DNA from: Flavobacterium gelidicaeli
Lineage (GTDB): Bacteria; Bacteroidota; Bacteroidia; Flavobacteriales; Flavobacteriaceae
NCBI RefSeq assembly: GCF_013294005.1
Contig: NZ_JABSNK010000011.1
Location: 1-64,000 of the forward strand
Direction of reading: 5' to 3'
DNA length: 64,000 nt
This document shows, piece by piece, positions 1 through 8,243 of this stretch (position 1 is the stretch's first letter; each line of letters opens with the position of its first letter). The notes below the pieces were generated by a model. It did not search any database and was not told the origin of the DNA. It worked only from the letters and a program-made list of their open reading frames with translations. The position numbers were made by a program, and so were the translations under genes.

Positions 1-11
1 TGTTGCGGGTG

Positions 12-41
12 CAAAAGTACTGACTCTTTTCCGTTAAACAA
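12..41 (-). promoter_or_regulatory. Bacteroidetes-type promoter firing out of the left edge
   Basis: Read on the minus strand this is TTG (plus 39-41), 19 nt, then TACTTTTG (plus 19-12), followed by CACCCGCAACA. It fits the known Bacteroidetes primary sigma consensus (TTTG at -33, TAnnTTTG at -7). The gene it serves lies beyond the left edge. Seen directly: both boxes and spacing. Inferred: activity. Confidence 0.6.
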
Positions 42-393
42 TACTTTTGATTGCCTTTTTTTAATGTTTTTATAACTTTAATTTTAAACTACTGGAAACC
101 TTGTCTTTGAAAAAGAGTTGTTGGTGCGGTTTTGAGTAAAAGTAGGAATTATTACTGTTGTAGATTGGGTTCTTATTAGATTTACGACCTATTTATGGTT
201 TTCCCTAGGTTGCAACTCGCTTAGAGAACCTTTCATTAAAATACTTTACAGTTAAGAGCGACTTTGCAGAAGCTATTAATCCTCTTAACTTAGCTCAGTT
301 ATTATGCTTTATTACTAAATGTAATTTGAACAAACTAATTACTCCTTAATATATAGGTAGCAAAATCTAGATTCAAACACACCACTCCTCCCC

Positions 394-472
394 TAGCCCT
401 GATAGTAGCGGAAATCCTAGGGAGCAGGTGTTCGGCGAACTAGATTGTAGCAGATAGCAGGAAATAGCTCCT
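394..472 (+). repeat. Dispersed structured repeat, copy 1
   Basis: Begins TAGCCCTGATAGTAGCGG and ends GCAGGAAATAGCTCCT. The same ends occur at 5381-5457 (minus) and 57268-57368 (plus). The interior here contains an imperfect inverted repeat (AATCCTAG with CTAGATT). It lies in non-coding DNA. I recall a Flavobacteria RNA motif in Rfam called Flavo-1 with similar flavour; the identity is a guess. Confidence 0.6.
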
Positions 473-609
473 GTAAATTAAATTACACACACCAAGGTTA
501 CTCAGCTCAAAAAAATCTAGCTTAAGAAAAATTCATATAGCACAGTTATACACGAGCTAAATATCTTAAGATAAAACACAATCACTCATACACGAAAATT
601 CATTCAGCT

Positions 610-630
610 AAAAAAAAAAAAAAAAAAAAA
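610..630. repeat. Homopolymer of 21 A
   Basis: An uninterrupted run of A residues in non-coding DNA, 138 nt after structured repeat copy 1. Its exact length may be unreliable in assembly. No gene frame depends on it. Confidence 0.8.
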
Positions 631-1006
631 CCACATCTACCTCTTTATTTAACAATGTCTAAATATTCTATAAAACTTAACTTAACAACCCCAAAGCATC
701 GGCAGCAAAAAAAACTCTTAATTCAAGATATACATAATATTATTACATACCTATATACAATTATATCTAATAATAATTAATAGCAACATTGATTTTAACT
801 CCTACAACAGTCAAATAACATTAAATAAAATTTCATTACAAACGACCTATCCTTCATTCCTAATATATTACGAAAAAGAGGAACACAAATCATAAAATAC
901 AAATACATCAAAACAAATACACACCAACACAAAGATGACCTATTTTAAATATAACACAAAATCTAAAAAACAAGCATAAATAAAAATATTCCATAAATCA
1001 AAACAA

Positions 1007-1031
1007 AACACCCTTATAAAATAGGGGTGTT
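1007..1031 (-). terminator. Isolated hairpin, terminator-like on the minus strand
   Basis: AACACCCTTAT pairs with ATAGGGGTGTT across a 3-nt loop (11 bp, one G-U). On the minus strand the stem is followed by TTGTTTTG, which resembles an intrinsic terminator, but no gene reads leftward into it between 1032 and 1349. It could end an antisense or small RNA, or be an unrelated palindrome. Confidence 0.35.
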
Positions 1032-1349
1032 GAAATGAATAAACATAAAAATAAACCAAAATACCCTATTAAAAATGCAATTCAAATAAAATAACTATTG
1101 TGAATTATTTATTTTTTCATATTCAAAAATGAATTATGCTTGTTTTTTTAAATTGATTTTTTCTTATCAATAATTCTTTCCAAATAAGCGTCATTTGTTA
1201 GCTCTAAATTCTGTTTACTTACTAAATGTTAATAAATTCGCCTTGTTTTACTGTTCAAAATTCTTTCAAAATGAAGAGCTCTCATTTTATATTTTAGACT
1301 TAAAACACATTAACTAACAACCAAAAGAATTAACAAAAACAACTATTAC

Positions 1350-2363
1350 ATGAAAAAGCTACTAACAATACTAATATTAGCATTTGCTGCTAACACATCA
1401 TTTGCTCAAGACACTCCATTAGAAATTTCGGGCTCAGGAGACCTATATTATAAATATGATTTTTCTAAAACTGCAAACATCCCTACTAGTTTTGCATCTG
1501 ATCAAAATTCAGTTTCTTTAGGAATGATTGATATCGCTTTAAAGAAAACTACAGGTAAAACCTCTTTTGTAGGTGAAGTATCCTTTGGACCAAGAGGACA
1601 ATTTCAATCCATTTTAAATTCGGACGGAACTTACGATGAATTAGGAGCTAATTCATTTCACATTCAAAATTTATACGCAACCTATGCGGCATCAGATAAA
1701 CTAAGCTTTACTGCTGGATTCATGGGGACATTTATAGGATACGAGGTAATATCACCATTAAGCAACTTCCACTATTCTACTTCTTACTTATTCACAAACG
1801 GTCCTTTTCAAAATGCTGGTGTAAAAGCAACTTATGCAATTTCCGACAAAGTAGGAATTATGGTTGGTGCGTTTAATGACGCTTGGAATTCTTACACTGC
1901 AGACGCATTTAAAGGACTAAACGCTGTTGGCGCACAACTATCTTTAACTCCAAGCGAAAATATTAGCGCTTACGTCAACTTTATGGATGGTTCCGTAAGT
2001 GGAACAATCATTGACTTAACAGCTTCATTTAAAGTTTCAGAAAAATTCAACTTAGGATTAAATGCAGCCGATTACTCAAATGAAGGCGATGTAGGATATA
2101 CAGGTGTTGCTTTATACCCATCATTTGCTGTAAATGAAAATTTTGGTTTGGGATTACGTGGTGAATATTTCGATTATAAAAAAGGATCTGGTGACACTTC
2201 ATTCACTGCTTTTACATTATCTGCTAATTTAAAATCAGGTGGATTAACTTTTATTCCTGAAATAAGACTAGACAACGCTTCAGATGAAGTATTTGTAGAT
2301 TCAAATATGGCCGGAACAAAATCAGCAACTCAATTTGCAGTAGCGGTAGTTTACGGTTTTTAA
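1350..2363 (+). CDS. Outer membrane beta-barrel porin-like protein
   Basis: 337 aa. A clear signal peptide ends near residue 20 (hydrophobic stretch, then FAQ). The rest is an alternating amphipathic beta pattern with many short Gly/Asn turns, ending in VVYGF; the terminal aromatic residue is typical of barrels inserted by BamA. It resembles the OmpL/BBP2-type putative porins common in Bacteroidetes. Substrate is unknown. It stands alone: 1.3 kb of non-coding DNA upstream and its own terminator downstream. The start is the ATG just before the signal peptide. Confident it is an outer-membrane barrel, less so of the family. Confidence 0.75.
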   Translation: MKKLLTILILAFAANTSFAQDTPLEISGSGDLYYKYDFSKTANIPTSFASDQNSVSLGMIDIALKKTTGKTSFVGEVSFGPRGQFQSILNSDGTYDELGANSFHIQNLYATYAASDKLSFTAGFMGTFIGYEVISPLSNFHYSTSYLFTNGPFQNAGVKATYAISDKVGIMVGAFNDAWNSYTADAFKGLNAVGAQLSLTPSENISAYVNFMDGSVSGTIIDLTASFKVSEKFNLGLNAADYSNEGDVGYTGVALYPSFAVNENFGLGLRGEYFDYKKGSGDTSFTAFTLSANLKSGGLTFIPEIRLDNASDEVFVDSNMAGTKSATQFAVAVVYGF

Positions 2364-2442
2364 ACATTCAAAAAAAAAAAAAAAACATAATGTAAATTAC
2401 TATTTACATATAACTCATGATTACCCCTATATTTTTTTTTAA

Positions 2443-2479
2443 CTGTCAAGGTGCTCTTAGTACTTTGGCAGTTTTTTTT
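2443..2479 (+). terminator. Intrinsic terminator of the porin gene
   Basis: Ten-pair stem CTGTCAAGGT/ACTTTGGCAG (two G-U pairs, 9-nt loop) followed by eight T. It lies 79 nt after the porin stop and faces the terminator of the convergent amidase gene. Confidence 0.8.
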
Positions 2480-2510
2480 AATATCAAATAGAGCTAATCG
2501 ATGAATTAAA

Positions 2511-2547
2511 AACAAGAAAAAGAGTTTCCTAAAATCTAGAAAACTCT
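2511..2547 (-). terminator. Intrinsic terminator of the rimO-amidase operon
   Basis: Minus-strand stem AGAGTTTTCTAGA with TAGGAAACTCT (one mismatch) followed by TTTTCTTGTT. It sits 25 nt after the amidase stop. Confidence 0.65.
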
Positions 2548-2572
2548 CTTCTTACTATTTATTTTAATCTAT

Positions 2573-3472
2573 TTACTGCTTTTTATAAACTGCATAAATA
2601 GTATTGATTGTATTTTGATCCAATACAGCATTAACTTCTTTTTGCATATAATGTAATTTAAATGCCGTAATTGCTGCTTGTAGATTTTTAGTATCGTAAC
2701 CTATTACACGCAATCCTAATTCAGAACTAAAATACATAGGAGCTTCTTCTAAAACCTCATCATACCACAAGCCAAATCCATTATCGGCTAAAGTTTTCCA
2801 TGGAAAAAAGACACTTGGATCTTGCTTTCTACTTGGCGCAATATCAGAATGTCCTATAATATTCTCAGCAGGAATTTTGTAATCCTTTTTCAACTTACTC
2901 AACAAAGCCATCAAGCTTGTAATTTGAGCTTCAGAAAAAGGTTCTTTACCATTATTATCCAACTCAATTCCTATAGAAGCAGAGTTGATATCAGTATTTT
3001 TTCCCCAGCTACCAGAACCAGCATGCCAAGCACGCAAGTAATCATTAAGCATTTGAACCACTTCACCATTATCACCTATAACATAATGAGCACTTACCTG
3101 TGTTCTTGCTAAAGTAAATGTTCTTATCGTTTGTTGTATAGAATCTTGAGCAGTATGATGAATAATTATAAAGTTAGGCTTACGCAAATTAAAATTAACA
3201 GTTCCTATCCATTTCATATTACTATTCTCTGGATACGAAGCCCCTCTATTATAAACGCTATCTTTAAAAGTGTACAGCTGTTTTGCATAAGAACTATCAA
3301 TACTTATAGTACTTTTTATTACCACCGGTAAAGGTTCAGGTTCTTTCTTAGAAATAACCTCTTTAAAAGTTTTTAATTTCTCATTGTATTCTTTCTCGCT
3401 AACTTTATAAGGATTAGGAGAACATGATGCAACTGCAATAGCCAAGGCTAAATAGTAAAAATATTTTGACAT
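2573..3472 (-). CDS. N-acetylmuramoyl-L-alanine amidase lipoprotein (Amidase_2/AmpD fold)
   Basis: 299 aa. Lipoprotein signal with lipobox VASC (Cys17). The Amidase_2 domain runs from about residue 98 to 220: the IIIHHT motif (His105/106), the YVIGDNGEV stretch, and GHSDIAPSRKQDP give the expected zinc ligands (a His of the pair, His208, Asp218) seen in AmpD and T7-lysozyme-type amidases that cut the MurNAc-L-Ala bond of peptidoglycan. The C-terminal 70 residues may be a small wall-binding or dimerisation region. Last gene of a leftward operon, 23 nt after the Spy-like gene. Probably periplasmic cell-wall recycling or remodelling. Confidence 0.87.
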   Translation of the reverse strand: MSKYFYYLALAIAVASCSPNPYKVSEKEYNEKLKTFKEVISKKEPEPLPVVIKSTISIDSSYAKQLYTFKDSVYNRGASYPENSNMKWIGTVNFNLRKPNFIIIHHTAQDSIQQTIRTFTLARTQVSAHYVIGDNGEVVQMLNDYLRAWHAGSGSWGKNTDINSASIGIELDNNGKEPFSEAQITSLMALLSKLKKDYKIPAENIIGHSDIAPSRKQDPSVFFPWKTLADNGFGLWYDEVLEEAPMYFSSELGLRVIGYDTKNLQAAITAFKLHYMQKEVNAVLDQNTINTIYAVYKKQ

Positions 3473-3495
3473 AATATATTAAGATGCTAAAAAGA

Positions 3496-3957
3496 CTACC
3501 TGTTTCTTCTTTTCTTTTTAGAACTTGCGTTCTCTTCATTTAGAGCTTTATATTTCTCTTTTTGATCTTCATTTAAAAACTCTTTGATTTTTCTATCTGT
3601 AGTTTCTGAAAGCGCCTCAAATTCTTTTATTTTTTGTTCTTGATTGCTTTCATCTTTCAATAAAATACCTTGCGATCGAATACTTTCTGTCAAAACATTT
3701 GCAATAGCAATTTCTTGCAACGCATCAAGATCAAGAGCTGGCTTAATTTTTTCCATGATTTTACCTACAGTAACCTCAATAGGAATTTCTTTAGGCTTTT
3801 CGGGCTCTCTATTTTGACTCATTTGATTCATTCCTCCATTTCTTCCGGAGCCGCTATTACCGTAACCATTTCCATAACCATTGTTTCCATATTGTGCAGA
3901 AACGCTTGTTAGTGTCAGTAAAAAGAATACAACTATTATTGCTTGAAATGTTTTCAT
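3496..3957 (-). CDS. Secreted Gly/Asn/Tyr-rich protein with Spy/CpxP-like helical region
   Basis: 153 aa. Signal peptide (residues 1-21, ending SAQ), then a short YGNNGYGNGYGN-type low-complexity segment, then a predicted helical region with LDALQEIAIAN and LNEDQKEKYKALNEE motifs. The latter resembles the LTxxQ motifs of Spy/CpxP periplasmic chaperones, but family membership is inferred by eye. The tail is very basic (SSKKKRRNR). It lies 42 nt downstream of rimO and 23 nt upstream of the amidase, so is probably co-transcribed with both. Function unknown. Confidence 0.6.
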   Translation of the reverse strand: MKTFQAIIVVFFLLTLTSVSAQYGNNGYGNGYGNSGSGRNGGMNQMSQNREPEKPKEIPIEVTVGKIMEKIKPALDLDALQEIAIANVLTESIRSQGILLKDESNQEQKIKEFEALSETTDRKIKEFLNEDQKEKYKALNEENASSKKKRRNR

Positions 3958-3999
3958 ATACAGTATTTTAATTTGAGCTATAAAAATAAGAATTATTGT

Positions 4000-5313
4000 T
4001 TAAACTGGTTCACCATATAAATCAAATTCTGTTGCTTCGGTAATTCTAATCATTGCAAAATCAGCCGTTTTTAAATAATGTTTTGACGCATCAATTAAAA
4101 CCTCATTATCTACATCAGGACTATCAAATTCAGTTCTACCTACAAAGTGACCACCTTCTTTACGATCAATAATACATTTAAAAACTTGACCAATTTTTTC
4201 CTGGTTCAAGTCCCAAGAAATTTGAGATTGCAATTCCATTATTTCATTAGCACGTGCTTGTTTAACATCATCTGGAACATCATCTTCAAGCAAGTAAGCA
4301 TGTGTATTTTCTTCATGAGAATAAGCAAAACATCCCATTCTATCAAATTTCATTTCTTGTACCCAATCCTTCAAAATATTAAAATCTTCTTGAGTTTCCC
4401 CAGGATACCCTACAATTAGTGTAGTACGAATCGCCATTCCAGGTACTTTTTCACGAAAGTCTCTTAATAATTTCGTGGTTTTTTCTTGAGTAGTTCCACG
4501 ACGCATTGATTTTAAAACTGAATCTGAAATGTGTTGTAAAGGAATATCAATGTAATTACAAATTTTAGGTTCGCGCTTCATTAAATCCAAAACATCCATA
4601 GGGAAACCAGTAGGAAATGCATAATGCAAACGAATCCACTCAATTCCTTCTACTTTAGCTAAAGCTTCTAAAAGCTCAGCAAGATTACGTTTTTTGTAAA
4701 TATCAAGTCCGTAGTAAGTTAAATCTTGTGCGATTAAAATCAATTCTTTCACACCATCTCTAGCTAATCCTTCTGCCTCTTTAACTAATTTTTCAATAGG
4801 TTGCGAAACATGCTTTCCTCTCATTAAAGGAATAGCACAAAAACTACATGGTCTATCACAACCTTCAGCAATTTTTAAGTAGGCATAGTTTTTTGGAGTT
4901 GTTGTTAGACGCTCTCCCAATAACTCGTGCTTATAATCAGCTCCTAAAGCTTTCAATAATTGAGGCAACTCAGTTGTTCCAAAAAATTGATCCACATTTG
5001 GAATCTCTTTTTCTAAATCAGGTCTGTAACGTTCCGATAAACATCCTGTAACAAAAACTTTGTCTACTAATCCTTTTTCTTTTTTATCTGCATATTCCAG
5101 AATCATATTTACTGACTCCGCTTTAGCATTGTCAATAAATCCGCAGGTATTAATAACAATTATATTCCCTTCTTTGTCAGCAGGAGCCTCATGTTCAACT
5201 TCTTTTCCGTTTGCACGAAGTTGTCCCATTAAGACTTCACTGTCATATATATTTTTTGAACACCCAAGAGTGATCACGTTGATTTTGTTCTTTTTTAAAG
5301 ACTTGGTTCTCAT
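4000..5313 (-). CDS. rimO: Ribosomal protein S12 methylthiotransferase RimO
   Basis: 437 aa, full length. It adds a methylthio group to the conserved Asp of ribosomal protein S12, using two [4Fe-4S] clusters and SAM. N-terminal UPF0004 domain with Cys18 (LGCSKN), Cys57 (NTCGFI) and Cys91 (TGCLSE); radical SAM core with Cys152/156/159 (EGCDRPCSFC); C-terminal TRAM domain from about 370. The GCSKNIYDSE and FIDNAKAES signatures favour RimO over MiaB. First gene of the rimO/Spy-like/amidase operon. A TAATTTTG box lies 20 nt upstream of the start (plus 5333-5340), without an obvious -33 partner. Confidence 0.95.
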   Translation of the reverse strand: MRTKSLKKNKINVITLGCSKNIYDSEVLMGQLRANGKEVEHEAPADKEGNIIVINTCGFIDNAKAESVNMILEYADKKEKGLVDKVFVTGCLSERYRPDLEKEIPNVDQFFGTTELPQLLKALGADYKHELLGERLTTTPKNYAYLKIAEGCDRPCSFCAIPLMRGKHVSQPIEKLVKEAEGLARDGVKELILIAQDLTYYGLDIYKKRNLAELLEALAKVEGIEWIRLHYAFPTGFPMDVLDLMKREPKICNYIDIPLQHISDSVLKSMRRGTTQEKTTKLLRDFREKVPGMAIRTTLIVGYPGETQEDFNILKDWVQEMKFDRMGCFAYSHEENTHAYLLEDDVPDDVKQARANEIMELQSQISWDLNQEKIGQVFKCIIDRKEGGHFVGRTEFDSPDVDNEVLIDASKHYLKTADFAMIRITEATEFDLYGEPV

Positions 5314-5380
5314 AGATTTGTAAATTGGAGTGCAAAATTACAATTTTTATTTCGGGTAATGTAAAAGATTCCTGTTTTTA

Positions 5381-5457
5381 TGAAGCTATTCCTGCTGTAC
5401 GCTGTATCTTTTCCTAGCAAAAAAGCTAGAAAAAGGATGCCGCTGCCATCAGGGCTA
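5381..5457 (-). repeat. Dispersed structured repeat, copy 2
   Basis: Minus strand: TAGCCCTGATGGCAGCGGCATCC, an inverted repeat (CTTTTTCTAGC with GCTAGGAAAAG), then ATACAGCGTACAGCAGGAATAGCTTC. It starts immediately after the T-tract of the FadL-gene terminator, in the same direction, and ends 68 nt before rimO. Ends match copies 1 and 3; the hairpin sequence does not. Confidence 0.65.
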
Positions 5458-5495
5458 AAAAAAACCGTCTTGTACAAATAACACAAGACGGTTTT
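5457..5495 (-). terminator. Intrinsic terminator of the FadL-family gene
   Basis: A perfect 13-bp stem (AAAACCGTCTTGT with ACAAGACGGTTTT) with a T-rich tract on the minus strand, 19 nt after the stop of the upstream gene. Confidence 0.85.
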
Positions 5496-5514
5496 CATAA
5501 AAATTTTATATCAA

Positions 5515-7017
5515 TTACAATTCAAATAAAACTGATAATGACACATTATTATTTATAGAATTGATTTTTGCTCCATCAGTAAAACCTTGTGCAAAAAACC
5601 CTTGTTGCGAATCTCTTTTTGCGTAAGCATAAGACAAATCAACTTTAGTAGCACCAAAGTTATATCCTAAACCTCCTGAATAACCCGTTAAATCACCAAT
5701 AGTAGTTTTGTTTTTATACGGACTCTGCTCATAGCGGTACCCTGCTCTCAAACTCAATTGCTTAATTTTATACTCTGCTCCAATTCTTAATTCACCTGTA
5801 TTATCAAGTACATCATTCATAGCATTATTTATACGAGTATAATAAGCATCGTTTTCAGGCTTGAATTTAGTGTTACTATAATCTTTTATAGCATAATCTA
5901 TACTGATCAAGCCTGTTTTTCCAAAAATATAAGCTAAACTCCCTGTAACTTTACTAGGGGTTTGCAATTTATATGCTTCATAAAAATTAGTAACCTGAGG
6001 ATTAAAATAGTTGTCTTTATCAACTCCACCAGAACTACTTGTTGTAGAAGCTATTTTTTGAGAAAATTCATCATTTAATCGGTACCATGTAGAAGACTCA
6101 TAAGCTAATCCAGCACGTAGCTCATTAGTTACCTTAGCAATCGCTCCTACTTGAAATGAAAATCCAGATCCATAAGTATACAATTCATTATCAAAACGAA
6201 TATTACTAATTGTATAATCTGTAGTTAAAGGAGCAGTGTTACTTTCATAAAAAGCAGTCGATTTTCTATAATCCGTAAAATGTGAATTTAGATTGATACC
6301 TATATACAACTTGTCTTTATAAGAAGTTGCTGCATTAAAAGACAACTTTCCATTATAACCCTCAGCTGTTACTGCATTTTGCTGGTAATAATTACCTCCA
6401 CCAGGAACATTAGAATTATAAATTACATTATTAGCATTAGTTGTATTAGGGTTAATCACAAATGCATTGTAACCTAAAAAAGCTTGTTGATCGCCATTAT
6501 TTAAATTTCGATAATTACTATTTTCTAAAACACCTAGTTCAGTTCCATTAGCATAATATAAAAAATAATCATCTACTGAATTTACTGGATTAGTACCTTC
6601 TGAAAAAACTGAATTATTGAAATTATTTGTATTTTCAAAGTTAACTCCAACAGTAAATTTTTTCCAATTACTTTTCGTTCTTTGGTTATTAAAAACAAAC
6701 ACACCACCAGCTTGATTTATGTCAAAAGTGTTGTCTTTATCATTTGACCTAGTACCAAAATAATCAGAATCATTTTTAGTATTCATACTACTCAATGTCA
6801 CACCCACTTGATTGTTAACAAAAACAGCAGATCCTGCAGGATTCACATTTAAAGAAGACAAATCTCCTCCAAGCGCACCAAAAGCACCACTCATAGCTCT
6901 ATAACGAGCCGTTCCATTTAAATTATCTTGTGAGTAGCGTAGCGCATCTCTTATTTCTTGCGACTGTGCGGTACAAAAAGAGAGCCCCGTGATGAGTATA
7001 AAAATATATTTTTTCAT
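5515..7017 (-). CDS. OmpP1/FadL/TodX-family outer membrane transporter
   Basis: 500 aa. Signal peptide (1-19, ending AQSQ). The N-terminal region has the family pattern ARYRAMSGAFGALGGDLSSLNVNPAG, in which a hatch-forming segment with conserved NPAG precedes a 14-strand barrel; the remainder is repetitive beta sequence ending in SVLFEL. FadL relatives carry hydrophobic compounds such as long-chain fatty acids or aromatics across the outer membrane. The ligand here is unknown. It follows the Tyr-rich lipoprotein gene by 42 nt and may share its transcript; a strong terminator follows. Confidence 0.85.
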   Translation of the reverse strand: MKKYIFILITGLSFCTAQSQEIRDALRYSQDNLNGTARYRAMSGAFGALGGDLSSLNVNPAGSAVFVNNQVGVTLSSMNTKNDSDYFGTRSNDKDNTFDINQAGGVFVFNNQRTKSNWKKFTVGVNFENTNNFNNSVFSEGTNPVNSVDDYFLYYANGTELGVLENSNYRNLNNGDQQAFLGYNAFVINPNTTNANNVIYNSNVPGGGNYYQQNAVTAEGYNGKLSFNAATSYKDKLYIGINLNSHFTDYRKSTAFYESNTAPLTTDYTISNIRFDNELYTYGSGFSFQVGAIAKVTNELRAGLAYESSTWYRLNDEFSQKIASTTSSSGGVDKDNYFNPQVTNFYEAYKLQTPSKVTGSLAYIFGKTGLISIDYAIKDYSNTKFKPENDAYYTRINNAMNDVLDNTGELRIGAEYKIKQLSLRAGYRYEQSPYKNKTTIGDLTGYSGGLGYNFGATKVDLSYAYAKRDSQQGFFAQGFTDGAKINSINNNVSLSVLFEL

Positions 7018-7059
7018 TTCCTTTAGAATATAAGTTATTATGTAATTATGATATGATGA

Positions 7060-8142
7060 TTAATTCCCTCCTCGTCTAGAACTTCCACCAGAACTTGATC
7101 TACTAGAGCCCGAAGAACTAGAAGAACTTGATCTACCATAGCTTTGAGACCCTGAAGAACTATTACTACTAGGAGTTGATTCTCTACGTGTATTATTACT
7201 ACTATTTGTTCTAACAGGTTGGCTATAAGAATTATTTTGAGAACTACTTCTTCTAGTGTTGTTTGAATTACTATTAGTTCTAACAGGCTGGCTATAAGAA
7301 TTATTTTGACTACTTCTTCTAGTATACTGTGTATTTGTATTCCCATTAGAACTTCTAGAAGTTCGTCTAAAATCTACATTATTAGAACTTCTACCCGTAC
7401 TGTTTCTAGTAATACCGTTGTAATCCCTGATAGAATTTACGTTGTTATTACTTGAAGACCCTCTTCTACTTGAATTATACGAATAATTTCTATTACTGTA
7501 ATAAGGACGATTATAATTGTAGCCGTAATTACGGTAATATGGATTGTAGTAATTTGCATAGTAAGGACTATTCCATCCATAATTAGAATACCCATAACCG
7601 TAATAAGGATAATTCCAACCAAAGTTATTGTAGCCAAAATTGTTATACCCATAGTTATTATAACCATAATTACCATAACCGTATCCGTAATTACCATATC
7701 CATAATTAGGATATCCGAAACCAAAACCTAAAGAAAGTCCTGAGTTATATGGATTGGAATTAATTTGGATTACAGTTCCTGATGAATTACTTCCCCAATC
7801 AGCATAATTCTCATCCCTTACATCATTATTAGCTTCTTCAGTGTAATTATTATAATCATCTATGTTTGTGAAAATTTCAGTAGACTGATTACCATCTTGC
7901 AAAGAACTAAAATAATCACCGTAAGAGTTACTTTGATTGTTCTGATTATTTGGATAATTTGTATCATCAGGAGCATTTTGATATTGCTTTTCTGTTGTAT
8001 TTACAGCCGTAGCCCCATAAATCCCATCATTATCATAGTAAGAACTATTTTGATACGACCCACAAGAACTCATTAAAACGCTTATAAATCCAATAGTAGC
8101 ATAAATAGCACTGTTTTTGGATGAAAAAATATTAGTTTTCAT
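7060..8142 (-). CDS. Tyr/Gly/Asn-rich putative lipoprotein, low complexity
   Basis: 360 aa, not assignable to a named family. A hydrophobic segment (about 12-26) ends in SSC, so Cys27 is a likely lipidation site. Residues 28-135 are Asn/Asp/Tyr-rich; about 135-220 is a tract of YGYGNYGYN-type repeats; 225-360 is Ser/Arg/Asn-rich and contains a near-perfect duplicated unit (SQNNSYSQPVRTNS, twice) before a Ser/Gly tail ending RRGGN. It is divergent from proS and 42 nt upstream of the FadL-type gene. The tail is strongly basic, which would suit binding to acidic polymers, but this is inference. Confidence 0.55.
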   Translation of the reverse strand: MKTNIFSSKNSAIYATIGFISVLMSSCGSYQNSSYYDNDGIYGATAVNTTEKQYQNAPDDTNYPNNQNNQSNSYGDYFSSLQDGNQSTEIFTNIDDYNNYTEEANNDVRDENYADWGSNSSGTVIQINSNPYNSGLSLGFGFGYPNYGYGNYGYGYGNYGYNNYGYNNFGYNNFGWNYPYYGYGYSNYGWNSPYYANYYNPYYRNYGYNYNRPYYSNRNYSYNSSRRGSSSNNNVNSIRDYNGITRNSTGRSSNNVDFRRTSRSSNGNTNTQYTRRSSQNNSYSQPVRTNSNSNNTRRSSSQNNSYSQPVRTNSSNNTRRESTPSSNSSSGSQSYGRSSSSSSSGSSRSSSGGSSRRGGN

Positions 8143-8159
8143 ATCTCTAGGTTTTTTTA

Positions 8160-8190
8160 TTGTTGCACATTACAAAAATAGTTAGTTTTG
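8160..8190 (+). promoter_or_regulatory. Candidate promoter for proS
   Basis: TTG (8160-8162), 20 nt, TAGTTTTG (8183-8190), 53 nt ahead of the proS start. Fits the Bacteroidetes consensus. Confidence 0.5.
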
Positions 8191-8243
8191 CTGAACTATT
8201 TAGTTAAATAAAATAATGCAAAATTTATGCCAAACTATTCAAT

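Larger units (their letters stand above)
61..1349. other. Long non-coding, G-poor AT-rich region
   Basis: No convincing gene in about 1.3 kb. It holds a dispersed structured repeat (394-472), a run of 21 A (610-630), an isolated hairpin (1007-1031) and a strongly strand-asymmetric stretch: by my count 841-1020 has 37 C against 8 G on the plus strand. No complete TAnnTTTG promoter was found ahead of the porin at 1350, so its promoter is unassigned. Confidence 0.6.

Noticed and set aside
5310..5498. Short minus-strand open frame between the FadL gene and rimO
   Set aside because: It runs through a terminator and structured repeat copy 2, with no family resemblance; the frame is an accident of the repeat.
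7038..7346. Ile/Val-rich minus-strand frame inside the Tyr-rich lipoprotein gene
   Set aside because: A frame shadow of low-complexity repeats; the lipoprotein frame has a signal peptide and lipobox.
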